A stretch of DNA of 29,259 bases from NCBI GenBank assembly GCA_001942045.1, contig MSTD01000006.1, positions 78,024-107,282 on the forward strand, given 5' to 3'. Source of the DNA: Mycolicibacterium porcinum. GTDB taxonomy: Bacteria > Actinomycetota > Actinomycetes > Mycobacteriales > Mycobacteriaceae. Below, one piece after another: positions 1 through 9,248 of the stretch; position 1 is the stretch's first letter; each line of letters begins with the position of its first letter. Below the pieces are notes generated by a model, which was not told where the DNA came from, did not search any database, and saw nothing but the letters and a program-made list of their open reading frames with translations. The translations under genes were made by a program, and so were the position numbers.

Positions 1-474
1 GAGGTTCCGCTGCCGGTGGTCGAGATCCGGTTGCAGCGGGGTGTCTGTTTCGGTGATCGGTTGGCCGAGTGTTTCTTCGAGCACGAGTTTGAACTGTTGC
101 CACGTCGCCGGGTGGCGCTCGCGGTACCCCGTCAGCACCTGGTCGGCGGCGCGCTGATCGAGGACATGGGCGACACCGGGCACCGGGCGGTGGCTGCCGA
201 GCCACACTCGGACCTGTGGGTTGACGGCAATGTTGCGGAACCACTGGGCTTTCGCGCCGAAACCGGATGCGACGACGATGGCATCTGGACTGGGTCGGTC
301 CACCACTTCGAGCACGACGTAGCGGCGTTCACCCGAGGTGCGGCCGATGTGTTCGAGCATCATCACCCTTGCGCCCAGCAACGCCCCGGCCCGGATCCGG
401 AAGAGCCAGATCGGGGCACGCACGAGTCGGCGATTCCGTAGGAGTCGGGCACCGAGAGCGGGCAGTGCGCTCAT
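1..474 (-). CDS. Nitroreductase-family (Ddn/DUF385) deazaflavin-type oxidoreductase, 3' end missing
   Basis: Reading the minus strand from the ATG at 474, the frame stays open for 158 codons to the window edge, so the C-terminus is missing. The protein begins MSALPALGARLLRNRRLVRA. Around residues 40-85 it shows the pattern of the F420/deazaflavin-dependent nitroreductase family (TIGR00026): an IGRTSGERR segment, then VVASGFGAKAQWFRN and VNPQVRVWLG. Members with known function bind F420H2 and reduce quinones or nitro compounds, but many have no known substrate, and none can be named here. An AGGAG-type ribosome site sits about 7 nt before the ATG. The gene starts 22 bp after the stop of the TVP38 membrane gene on the same strand, so the two probably share a transcript. 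Family is likely; substrate and cofactor are unproven. Confidence 0.8.
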   Translation of the reverse strand, partial: MSALPALGARLLRNRRLVRAPIWLFRIRAGALLGARVMMLEHIGRTSGERRYVVLEVVDRPSPDAIVVASGFGAKAQWFRNIAVNPQVRVWLGSHRPVPGVAHVLDQRAADQVLTGYRERHPATWQQFKLVLEETLGQPITETDTPLQPDLDHRQRNL

Positions 475-496
475 ACGTGGTCTCCTCTCGCTTCGT

Positions 497-1252
497 TCAC
501 GGCTCCGTGAAGGTGCGTGAAACGCCGATCGATGGCGGCGGGTCGGTGTGTGGATGCGCGCGTTCGCGACGGTGCAGGCGCATCTCGTAGACCAGGCCGG
601 CCACGCCGAGCGCCGCGGTGCCCAGCGACACCAGGACCAACGCGGGGCTGATGTTTCCGGTCAACGCGTCGCCCAGGACGACGACCGCCGCGGTGCCGGG
701 GAACAGCCCCACCAGCGTCGCCAGCGTGTACGGCACGACCCGCACGGCAGACGCGCCAGCTGCGTAGTTCAGCACCGAGAACGGTACCGCCGGGATCAGC
801 CGCATGGACAGCACCACGGGCCAGCCTCGCCGGCGGAGGCGGGTGTCGAGAGAGTCGACCCGCGGATGGGGGACCAGTCGATTGAGCTGCCAACCGGCCG
901 CGCGGATCAGGAACAGGGCGAGCACCGCGCTCACCGCGCTGGCCGCCACGGCGATCACCACTCCCAGGATCGGGCCGAACAGCAGGCCCGCGGCCAGGGT
1001 GAAGGCGGTCCGGGGGAACGGAAAGACCGTCACCACGATGTGCGCGCCGAGGAACGCGAGCGGGAACCACGGCCCCACCGAGGTGGCCCAGTCCCGCATC
1101 TGCATCGCGGTCGGCAACGGAATCAGCACCGCAACTGCGACGAGAATCACAATGCCGGCGAGCAGGCCCACGATCCGGCGGGGCGGCAGCTGGGAAGCCG
1201 TCGCGATGACCGCGGCGCGCACCACGCGCAGGGTTCTGACGACGGGTTTCAC
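497..1252 (-). CDS. TVP38/TMEM64 (SNARE-associated/DedA-like) membrane protein
   Basis: 251 residues from a GTG start. There are about five to six hydrophobic segments: residues ~28-47, 62-80, 83-110, a re-entrant-looking stretch ~150-175, and two helices ~178-222. The family hallmarks are visible: FPRTAFTLAAGLLFGPILG, then RLIPAVPFSVLNYAAGAS. The C-terminus is short, polar and His/Arg-rich. TVP38/DedA proteins are inner-membrane proteins linked to lipid handling and membrane homeostasis; this member's substrate is unknown. It lies divergent to mutA with a 144-bp gap. From memory, Rv1491c, a protein of this family, occupies the same place next to mutA in M. tuberculosis. No good ribosome site precedes the GTG, so a leaderless or poorly led start is possible. 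Confidence 0.88.
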   Translation of the reverse strand: MKPVVRTLRVVRAAVIATASQLPPRRIVGLLAGIVILVAVAVLIPLPTAMQMRDWATSVGPWFPLAFLGAHIVVTVFPFPRTAFTLAAGLLFGPILGVVIAVAASAVSAVLALFLIRAAGWQLNRLVPHPRVDSLDTRLRRRGWPVVLSMRLIPAVPFSVLNYAAGASAVRVVPYTLATLVGLFPGTAAVVVLGDALTGNISPALVLVSLGTAALGVAGLVYEMRLHRRERAHPHTDPPPSIGVSRTFTEP

Positions 1253-1396
1253 GTCATATAACAGTACGGGCCGCCGGCAGTGAGCGCCGTTGTGCGCCGT
1301 CGTGAGTCCACCTACCAGCGGGCAGCCCCGTGATGGCGATCATTTAGCCTGATGGGCGAGTGGGTAGGTCACACGCTGCGATAACAGGAGATGCGG
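1253..1396. promoter_or_regulatory. Divergent promoter region between TVP38 gene and mutA
   Basis: This 144-bp gap serves both directions. Toward mutA a -10-like TAGCCT lies at 1345-1350, just after a TGAT-GGCG-ATCA dyad (1331-1342) that could be an operator. AGGAG at 1386-1390 is the mutA ribosome site. Toward the TVP38 gene, TACTGT (TANNNT form) on the minus strand lies about 8 nt before the GTG at 1252. No convincing -35 element was found for either, as is common in mycobacteria. Confidence 0.4.
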
Positions 1397-3265
1397 GTGT
1401 CGTTACAGGGGACTAGTGCGGTCGAGTCGGACCGTCAGCAGTGGCGGACGGCGGTCGCCGGCGTGCTGGCCAAGAGCAGTCGGCGTGATGTGGCCGATCT
1501 GCCGGCCGAGCCGGAACGCCTACTGGATTCGCAGACCTACGAGGGTTTCGCGATCCGGCCGCTCTACACGAGCCTGGACGCGCTTCCGGAGCCCAGCCTG
1601 CCGGGGCAGTGGCCGTTCGTGCGCGGCGGCGACGCCCTTCGCGACGTGAAGTCGGGCTGGAAGGTCGTCGAGAGCTTCCCCGCTGTCGCGGGCACCGCCG
1701 TGGGCACGGTGAACGGTTCGGTGCTGGTCGCGCTGACGGAGGGCGCCAGCGCCCTGGCCGTGCGGGTCGGCGGCGAGGACGGTATCGCACTGGGCGAGCT
1801 GGACCGACTGCTCGACGGTGTGTTCCTGGATCTGGTGCCGGTGATCTTTGAAGGGACCGGAGCGGGCGCCGGCGCCGATCTGGCCGCCACGGCCGACGCG
1901 GTGCTGCCGCTGCTCGAAGACTTCGACGACGACCAGCGCTCGCGGCTGGCGATCGACCTCGGTGCGGATCCGCTGACCGCACCGCTGTCGGGGCAGCCCG
2001 CCACAGCGGACGCGGACCTCCTGGCCACCGTCGCCAAGCTCACCGGATATGCCGGTGGCGTGCGTGCGATCACCGTCGACGGCCCGGCCTTCCACAACCT
2101 CGGCGCCAACGCCGCCTGGGAGTTGGCCGGATCGGTCGCCGCCGCGGTCGCCTACTTGCGCATTCTGAGCGATGGCGGCGTGGCCACGGCAGATGCGTTG
2201 CGGCAGATCAGTTTCCGCTACACCGCCGATGATGACCAGTTCATGACGATCGCCAAACTGCGGGTGGCCCGGCAGCTGTGGGCGCGGGTCGCCGAGGTGT
2301 TGGGCGCCCCGGATGCGGGCGCCGCCCGCATCCATGCCGTGACGTCGATGCCGATGATGACCCAGCGGGACTCGTGGGTGAACATGCTGCGCACCACGCT
2401 GGCTGCTTTCTCGGCGGGCGTCGGGGGAGCCGACACCGTGCAGGTACTTCCGTTCGACGCCGCGATTCCCGGCGGCCTGGACGGCACGTCGACGAGCTTC
2501 GCCCGCCGCATCGCGCGTAACACCCAACTGCTGCTGCTGGAGGAATCGCACATCGGTCAGGTGCTCGACCCGGCGGGCGGTTCGTGGTTCGTCGAGGACC
2601 TGACCGCGCAACTCGCCGAACAGGCCTGGGCGCATTTCCAGGACATCGAGGCGCGTGGCGGATTCGTCGCGGCACGGGATTACGTCACCGAGCAGATCGG
2701 TGAGGTCGCCGCTCGGCGCAGCGATGACATCGCGCACCGGCGCACCGCGATCACCGGGGTCAACGAGTTCCCGAACCTCGACGAAAAGCCGCTCCCGCAG
2801 GGAGCTTCGGCATCGTCCATCGCCCGTTACGCGGCCGGGTTCGAGGCGCTGCGCGACCGCTCGGACGCCTTCCTGGCGGCGACCGGGGCTCGGCCCAAGG
2901 TTCTGCTGCTGCCGCTGGGCCCGCTGGCCGAGCACAACATCCGCACCACGTTCGCGTCGAACCTGTTGGCTTCCGGCGGGATCGAGGCGATCAATCCCGG
3001 GCCTCTCGACGCGGCCGCGATCGCCGGGGCCGTCGCCGAAGCCGGTGCGCCGACGGTGGCCGTGCTGTGCGGCACGGACGCCCGCTACGGCGCCGAGGCC
3101 TCCGATGCGGTGGCGGCGGCCCGGGCCGCCGGTGTGCGTGAGGTACTCCTGGCCGGGCCGGAAAAGGCCGTGGCCGAGGCTGATTCGAAACCTGACGGGT
3201 ATCTGACCGCCAAGATCGATGCGGTCGAAGCACTGTCGAACCTGCTCACCGGACTGGGGGCCTGA
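1397..3265 (+). CDS. mutA: Methylmalonyl-CoA mutase small subunit
   Basis: The small, non-catalytic subunit of the heterodimeric adenosylcobalamin-dependent mutase that interconverts (R)-methylmalonyl-CoA and succinyl-CoA. I chose GTG at 1397 (622 residues) over ATG at 1391 because AGGAG touches the ATG but sits an ideal 6 nt before the GTG. The N-terminal two-thirds is the mutase TIM-barrel-like domain (e.g. [28 protein letters not shown]). The C-terminal ~130 residues form a B12-binding-type fold that lacks the DxHxxG ligand motif, as expected for MutA. Length is close to the mycobacterial norm (~615). Its stop is separated from the mutB ATG by one base, indicating translational coupling. 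Role: propionate, odd-chain and branched-chain catabolism, and setting the methylmalonyl-CoA pool for methyl-branched lipids. Confidence 0.96.
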   Translation: MSLQGTSAVESDRQQWRTAVAGVLAKSSRRDVADLPAEPERLLDSQTYEGFAIRPLYTSLDALPEPSLPGQWPFVRGGDALRDVKSGWKVVESFPAVAGTAVGTVNGSVLVALTEGASALAVRVGGEDGIALGELDRLLDGVFLDLVPVIFEGTGAGAGADLAATADAVLPLLEDFDDDQRSRLAIDLGADPLTAPLSGQPATADADLLATVAKLTGYAGGVRAITVDGPAFHNLGANAAWELAGSVAAAVAYLRILSDGGVATADALRQISFRYTADDDQFMTIAKLRVARQLWARVAEVLGAPDAGAARIHAVTSMPMMTQRDSWVNMLRTTLAAFSAGVGGADTVQVLPFDAAIPGGLDGTSTSFARRIARNTQLLLLEESHIGQVLDPAGGSWFVEDLTAQLAEQAWAHFQDIEARGGFVAARDYVTEQIGEVAARRSDDIAHRRTAITGVNEFPNLDEKPLPQGASASSIARYAAGFEALRDRSDAFLAATGARPKVLLLPLGPLAEHNIRTTFASNLLASGGIEAINPGPLDAAAIAGAVAEAGAPTVAVLCGTDARYGAEASDAVAAARAAGVREVLLAGPEKAVAEADSKPDGYLTAKIDAVEALSNLLTGLGA

Positions 3266-3266
3266 C

Positions 3267-5516
<2,250 letters not shown>

Positions 5517-5559
5517 TAGTGGCAGTCATTCGGAGGGCAGGAGCGGAGCGACCCGGGAT

Positions 5560-6531
5560 ATGAATACAGTTCCCGAGCTGGCGGCCGCCATCCGCAGTAG
5601 TGACCGCGCCGCACTGGCGCGGGCTATCACGATGGTGGAATCCACCCGGGCCGACCATCGTGACCAGGCTCAGCAGTTGCTGCTGGAGTTGATGCCCGAG
5701 GCGGGCAAAGCTCAACACATCGGTATCACCGGGGTTCCGGGCGTCGGAAAGTCGACGACCATCGAAGCCCTCGGCATGTACCTGATCGAGGCCGGGCACC
5801 GGGTCGCCGTGCTGGCCGTGGATCCGTCGTCGACGCGCACCGGCGGCTCGATCCTGGGCGACAAGACCAGGATGGCCAAGCTGGCCGTGCATCCCGATGC
5901 CTACATCCGCCCGTCTCCGACCTCCGGGACGCTCGGTGGCGTGGCCAAAGCCACCCGCGAGACCATAGTCCTGCTGGAGGCGGCGGGCTACGACGTCATC
6001 CTGGTCGAGACGGTTGGGGTGGGGCAGTCCGAGGTGACGGTGTCGAACATGGTCGACACGTTCGTCTTCCTCACCCTGGCCCGCACTGGCGACCAGTTGC
6101 AGGGCATCAAAAAAGGTGTGCTCGAGCTCGCCGACGTCATCGTCGTCAACAAGGCCGACGGCGAGCACGCGGTCGAGGCCAAGGCCGCGGCCCGAGAACT
6201 GACCGGTGCCATCCGACTGATCTACCCGCGGGAAACACTTTGGCGGCCGCCGGTTCTCACCATGAGTGCGCTCGAAGGTCACGGGCTGGCCGAGCTGTGG
6301 AAGACGGTGCTCAAACACCGCGAGGTGCTCACCGAGGCGGGCGAGTTCGAGGCCCGGCGTCGGGCTCAGCAGGTGGACTGGACCTGGTCGATGGTGCGTG
6401 ACACCGTCCTGGACCGGGTGATGTCGCACCCCGGCGTGCGCAGCATTCGCGACGAGGTGGAACGCCGCGTGCGCGAGGGGGAACTGACCCCGGCGCTGGC
6501 GGCCCAGGAGATTCTCGACGCGGCCGACTGA
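5560..6531 (+). CDS. meaB: MeaB-type G3E GTPase, methylmalonyl-CoA mutase chaperone
   Basis: 323 residues. The P-loop is G58-VPGVGKS-T66, the metal/switch region contains AVDPSSTRTGGSILGDKTRM, ETVGVGQSE is the Walker B/switch III part, and N197-K-A-D200 is the guanine-specificity motif. The C-terminal helical arm is that of the MeaB/ArgK family. MeaB binds the mutase, gates adenosylcobalamin delivery, and protects against or removes inactivated cofactor using GTP. It follows mutB by only 43 bp, so the three genes likely form one operon. From memory, M. tuberculosis has the mazEF4 toxin-antitoxin pair at this junction; nothing of the kind is present here. The nearest purine-rich ribosome site (GGAG, 5545-5548) is 11 nt from the ATG, somewhat far. 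Confidence 0.96.
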   Translation: MNTVPELAAAIRSSDRAALARAITMVESTRADHRDQAQQLLLELMPEAGKAQHIGITGVPGVGKSTTIEALGMYLIEAGHRVAVLAVDPSSTRTGGSILGDKTRMAKLAVHPDAYIRPSPTSGTLGGVAKATRETIVLLEAAGYDVILVETVGVGQSEVTVSNMVDTFVFLTLARTGDQLQGIKKGVLELADVIVVNKADGEHAVEAKAAARELTGAIRLIYPRETLWRPPVLTMSALEGHGLAELWKTVLKHREVLTEAGEFEARRRAQQVDWTWSMVRDTVLDRVMSHPGVRSIRDEVERRVREGELTPALAAQEILDAAD

Positions 6532-6551
6532 TATCGCGTCTGCCGCACTTA

Positions 6552-6565
6552 CGCTGTTCGCAGCG
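6552..6565 (+). other. Small UUCG-tetraloop hairpin after meaB
   Basis: CGCTG-TTCG-CAGCG forms a 5-bp stem closed by a UUCG tetraloop about 20 nt after the meaB stop. There is no T-tract behind it, so it may be a 3'-end stabilizer or weak terminator rather than a classical one. Confidence 0.4.
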
Positions 6566-6606
6566 ACACGGAAGCGAAAGGCTGGGCTGACCCGGAGATG
6601 AGGGAC

Positions 6607-6939
6607 GTGAAGGCGAAACTGCGTGTGCTCGTTGCGGCCGCGATGGTCGGTGGTGCGGTGTTGACCGGGTGTGGTGGCGGCGGCTCGACCGGTACTGCGC
6701 CCACGGTGGCCAAGACCAAGCTGCAGACCATGGCGAAGGAGAAGCTGGAGGCCGCAGCCAATCGCAAGGCCAAGTCTGTGACCTGCGACGACGGGATCGT
6801 CGGCAAGGTGGGGACCACCCAGCACTGTGTGCTGACAGCCAAGGACGGCACCAAGTACGGCGTCACGGCTACGGTCAAGGCGGTCGAGTCGGACAAGGTC
6901 AACATCGACTTCAAGGTGGACGACAAGCCGAGCGCGTGA
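6607..6939 (+). CDS. Small secreted lipoprotein, DUF4333-like
   Basis: About 110 residues. I prefer the GTG at 6607 because GGAG (6594-6597) lies 9 nt ahead of it but touches the alternative ATG at 6598. The N-terminus is a lipoprotein signal: a basic KAKLR, a hydrophobic stretch, and the lipobox L-T-G-C, so the mature protein starts at the Cys and is tethered to the outer face of the plasma membrane. A Gly-rich linker follows, then a compact domain with two Cys (TCDDGIVG and TQHCVL) that could form a disulfide, ending NIDFKVDD. This resembles the DUF4333 fold common in mycobacterial lipoproteins, whose function is unknown. It sits between meaB and lipL with its own upstream gap of 75 bp, and a hairpin at its stop suggests it is a separate short transcript. 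Confidence 0.82.
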   Translation: MKAKLRVLVAAAMVGGAVLTGCGGGGSTGTAPTVAKTKLQTMAKEKLEAAANRKAKSVTCDDGIVGKVGTTQHCVLTAKDGTKYGVTATVKAVESDKVNIDFKVDDKPSA

Positions 6940-6956
6940 CCCGGTGGCCCGGGTCA
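6937..6956 (+). terminator. GC-rich hairpin overlapping the lipoprotein stop codon
   Basis: TGACCCGG-TGGC-CCGGGTCA forms an 8-bp perfect stem that begins in the TGA stop codon. No T-tract follows, so this would be a tract-less (I-shaped) mycobacterial-type terminator or a 3'-end protecting hairpin. Confidence 0.5.
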
Positions 6957-7002
6957 GGGCTAACAGGTAGGTAACGCCGCTGGAATTTGCCGGGGGTACA
7001 GG

Positions 7003-7008
7003 TAAATT
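7003..7008 (+). promoter_or_regulatory. Candidate -10 element giving a leaderless lipL transcript
   Basis: TAAATT fits the mycobacterial TANNNT -10 and ends 7 nt before the GTG at 7016. Transcription would start at or next to the start codon. No ribosome-binding sequence lies before the GTG, which agrees with a leaderless mRNA. No clear -35 was found. Confidence 0.5.
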
Positions 7009-7015
7009 CAAATGT

Positions 7016-8281
7016 GTGACCGATCACAACGGTGAGCGCGACGAGGCGCTCCCACACGGTGTCCAAGGCGCGGCGGACAGGAACTTCGCCTGTACGGTCC
7101 GCGGGTTCTCCAAGCTGTTCCCCGGCCGCAGGTACGGCGGCGGAGCGCTGGTGGTCCTGCAGGACGGTGAGCCTGTCGTCGACGTCTGGACCGGGTACTC
7201 CGACCGCGCAGGCACGCAGCACTGGACAGCCGATACCGGTGCGATGGTCTTCTCCGCGACGAAAGGCATGGCCTCGACGGTCATCCATCGGCTCGTCGAC
7301 CGCGGCCTGATCGAATACGACAGCCCGGTGAGCGCGTATTGGCCCGAGTTCGCGGCCAATGGCAAATCCGCGATCACGGTGCGGCAGGTGATGGCGCACG
7401 AAGCGGGGCTGTCCCAGCTCAACGGCGTCAGCAAAGCTGATCTGCTGGACCACCTGGTGATGGAGAGCCGGGTCGCGGCCGCATCGGTGAACTCACTGCT
7501 GTACGGCAAGTCGGCGTACCACGCGCTCACCTACGGCTGGCTGTTGTCGGGTCTGGCCCGCGCGGTCACCGGGCACGGCATGCGGGAATTGTTCCGTATC
7601 GAGCTGGCGGAGCCGTTGGGGACCGACGGTCTGCACCTGGGCCGTCCGCCGGCGCAGGCTCCCACCCGGGCCGCGCAGATCCTGGTTCCGCAACTGCGCT
7701 GGCCCAACCACGTCTTCGACTTCGTGGCACCGCGGGTCGCCGCGCTCAACTTCTCCGGTGCGTTCGGCTCGATGTATTTCCCCGGCGTGATGTCGCTGGT
7801 TCAAGGTGATACCCCGTTCCTGGACTCCGAGGCGCCTGCGGTCAACGGCGTCGCAACGGCCCGCGGCCTGGCCAGGATGTACGGCGCGATCGCCAACCAG
7901 GGCCGGCTCAACGGCCTGGAATTCCTGTCCGAGCAGACCGTGGCCGGGCTGACCGGACGGTCCGTGATACGTCCGGACCGCAACCTGGGCGTGCCGCTCG
8001 GCTTCCATCTCGGTTATCACTCGGTGCCGTTCGGGGTCATGCCCGGCTTCGGGCACGTCGGGCTGGGCGGTTCGGTTGGTTGGGCGGACCCGGCCAGTGG
8101 CCTGGCGATCGGTTTCGTGCACAACCGCCTGTTGACGCCGATGGTGCTCGACATGGCTGCATTCGTGGGTCTGAATGCGCTGATTCGCAAAGACGTGGCT
8201 CGCGCTCGGGCGCGCGGCTACGTGCCGGTGCCCGACCTCGGGGCCGCGCCGCACGAGGCGTCCAAACCAGCCGCAGGGTAG
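7016..8281 (+). CDS. lipL: LipL-type family VIII esterase (beta-lactamase fold)
   Basis: 421 residues from GTG. This is a serine hydrolase of the class C beta-lactamase/family VIII carboxylesterase fold. The nucleophile motif S-x-x-K is S80-A-T-K83, and the candidate base is Tyr173 in HALTYGWLLSG. A Gly-rich GHVGLGGSVGWADP segment near residues 345-358 matches the third active-site motif. No signal peptide or membrane segment is obvious. Family members hydrolyse short to medium acyl esters; the natural substrate is unknown. From memory, lipL (Rv1497) follows meaB in M. tuberculosis too, which supports the name by synteny. A strong terminator 18 bp after the stop isolates it from the lipid operon. 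Confidence 0.85.
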   Translation: MTDHNGERDEALPHGVQGAADRNFACTVRGFSKLFPGRRYGGGALVVLQDGEPVVDVWTGYSDRAGTQHWTADTGAMVFSATKGMASTVIHRLVDRGLIEYDSPVSAYWPEFAANGKSAITVRQVMAHEAGLSQLNGVSKADLLDHLVMESRVAAASVNSLLYGKSAYHALTYGWLLSGLARAVTGHGMRELFRIELAEPLGTDGLHLGRPPAQAPTRAAQILVPQLRWPNHVFDFVAPRVAALNFSGAFGSMYFPGVMSLVQGDTPFLDSEAPAVNGVATARGLARMYGAIANQGRLNGLEFLSEQTVAGLTGRSVIRPDRNLGVPLGFHLGYHSVPFGVMPGFGHVGLGGSVGWADPASGLAIGFVHNRLLTPMVLDMAAFVGLNALIRKDVARARARGYVPVPDLGAAPHEASKPAAG

Positions 8282-8298
8282 TTCGCGGTATCGCCACT

Positions 8299-8331
8299 AA
8301 CCGGCCTGACGGATACCGTCAGGCCGGTTTT
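8299..8331 (+). terminator. Strong Rho-independent terminator after lipL
   Basis: A 14-bp perfect stem (arms 8299-8312 and 8316-8329, loop ATA) starting AACCGGCCTG, followed directly by TTTTATT. Unusually canonical for a high-GC mycobacterium. It should insulate the downstream PKS control region from read-through. Confidence 0.92.
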
Positions 8332-8388
8332 ATTCGTTGCGGTGAGTTCGGATGTGCCCCGAGAGGCCGCCACACCCCATCTAGCTGC

Positions 8389-8404
8389 AGTGATATGCGT
8401 CACA
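8389..8404. promoter_or_regulatory. CRP-like binding site 1
   Basis: AGTGA-TATGCG-TCACA matches the CRP consensus TGTGA-N6-TCACA at 9 of 10 informative positions, and the GTGA/TCAC core is a perfect dyad. It lies 108 bp after lipL and about 845 bp before the PKS start. Confidence 0.55.
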
Positions 8405-8489
8405 TGGTGTCCCGGTTTTGGCACAGTCATCCTGGATCTGCAGCGCCTGTCCACCGTTAACCTGGGCTGATTTGCTTCAGTAGACAGAT

Positions 8490-8505
8490 TGTGGTTTCTG
8501 TCACG
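8490..8505. promoter_or_regulatory. CRP-like binding site 2 (weaker)
   Basis: TGTGG-TTTCTG-TCACG keeps the TGTG/TCAC spacing with two departures from TGTGA-N6-TCACA. Its centre is 101 bp from site 1, close to a whole number of helical turns, so the pair could be bound on one DNA face. Confidence 0.35.
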
Positions 8506-8820
8506 CCTTCCGGCGCGGCGTGGGCTGAATCTCAAATCGCCCCAGCTCGGCCCCGTAATTGGTACGTCAGCGTCTCCTGCGTTGCGAGGTTTTGGTCGAT
8601 GGTCATGATCAACCCAGGTAATGACGTTGCGGTGTCAACAATCGCCATTAGCTGATGTTCGTTTTGGGTACACATTCGTACCGTTTTCGAATCCGTCGGA
8701 CGCAGAACATGAATTCGGTTCAACTACGGATTCGGTAGTTTGCGTGCCGGTGGCCAGCTAACGATTTGTATGTAGCCTATGGATTTACTGTGGGTGGCGA
8801 ACTGGACGCCGCTTTTAAAC

Positions 8821-8829
8821 TGTGGACAA
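8821..8829 (-). other. Exact match to mycobacterial-type DnaA box
   Basis: The minus strand reads TTGTCCACA, a consensus DnaA box form in high-GC actinobacteria. It is single and far from any replication gene in this window, so an origin is not implied. DnaA could act as a regulator, or the match is chance. Confidence 0.35.
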
Positions 8830-9008
8830 CCTGTGAAAACGAGATTCAGGGTCTGAAATCGGTGGCGAACTAGTTAGCGGGATAATTTCTTTCACCGCAT
8901 CCGAGCGTTCCCTCGTAGCCATGAATACTCTTGGGGCGCAAGGTAATTAGGCTGATAGAGCGGTGGTCTACCCGGTCTCTCGGGTCCTCGCTAGTGAAAA
9001 TGACCGGC

Positions 9009-9034
9009 GCTGCCATTTCTCAAGAATGGGCAGC
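9009..9034 (+). other. Leader hairpin upstream of PKS
   Basis: GCTGCC (9009-9014) pairs with GGCAGC (9029-9034), and inside it TTC (9017-9019) pairs with GAA (9024-9026) across a small symmetric internal loop. It would fold in the 5' leader of the PKS mRNA if transcription starts upstream. Confidence 0.4.
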
Positions 9035-9064
9035 TGCAGCGAACTTCAGAGTGTTTTTGCGATC

Positions 9065-9118
9065 AGATGTTTCCAACATCTACGTTGGCCCACGCGCTAG
9101 GCTACGGAGCCGCGTTGG
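9065..9118 (+). promoter_or_regulatory. Mutually exclusive hairpins in the PKS leader (attenuator-like)
   Basis: AGATGTT-TCC-AACATCT (9065-9081) is a perfect 7-bp hairpin. Its right arm overlaps CCAAC (9073-9077), which can instead pair with GTTGG at 9084-9088 or with a second GTTGG at 9114-9118. The second copy also closes beside a further hairpin, GGCT-ACGG-AGCC (9100-9111), extended by GCGC/GCGT with a two-base bulge. Such alternatives are typical of attenuators or RNA switches, but no known class was recognised. Confidence 0.35.
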
Positions 9119-9248
9119 CAACGACTCGTGCCGGTTACGGGGATTCGGTACCGTCCGTCGTGGGCGACGTAGCGCACATTCTTTTCCGCGTTCTGAGTAT
9201 GTTGGTCGACGCTTTGCTGGTCGATCGCATCGAGAGAGGTGAGCCAAC

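Larger units (their letters stand above)
8332..9248. other. 0.9-kb gene-free control region before the PKS operon
   Basis: No reading frame here has convincing codon bias or start signals. The stretch is visibly richer in A+T than its neighbours. It contains two CRP-like dyads, a DnaA-box match, an 11-bp direct repeat GGTGGCGAACT (8793-8803 and 8861-8871), a GGTAC-N6-GTACC dyad (8667-8682) and several hairpins in the last 240 bp. A GATAAT-like hexamer near 8880 is one possible -10. The region looks like an extended promoter plus a long 5' leader for the PKS transcript. Confidence 0.6.

Noticed and set aside
16..441. 141-codon plus-strand frame at the left edge
   Set aside because: The opposite strand encodes a recognisable DUF385/Ddn-type protein with start and ribosome site.
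8532..8723. 63-codon minus-strand frame in the gene-free region
   Set aside because: TTG start without ribosome site, no GC3 bias, no recognisable family.
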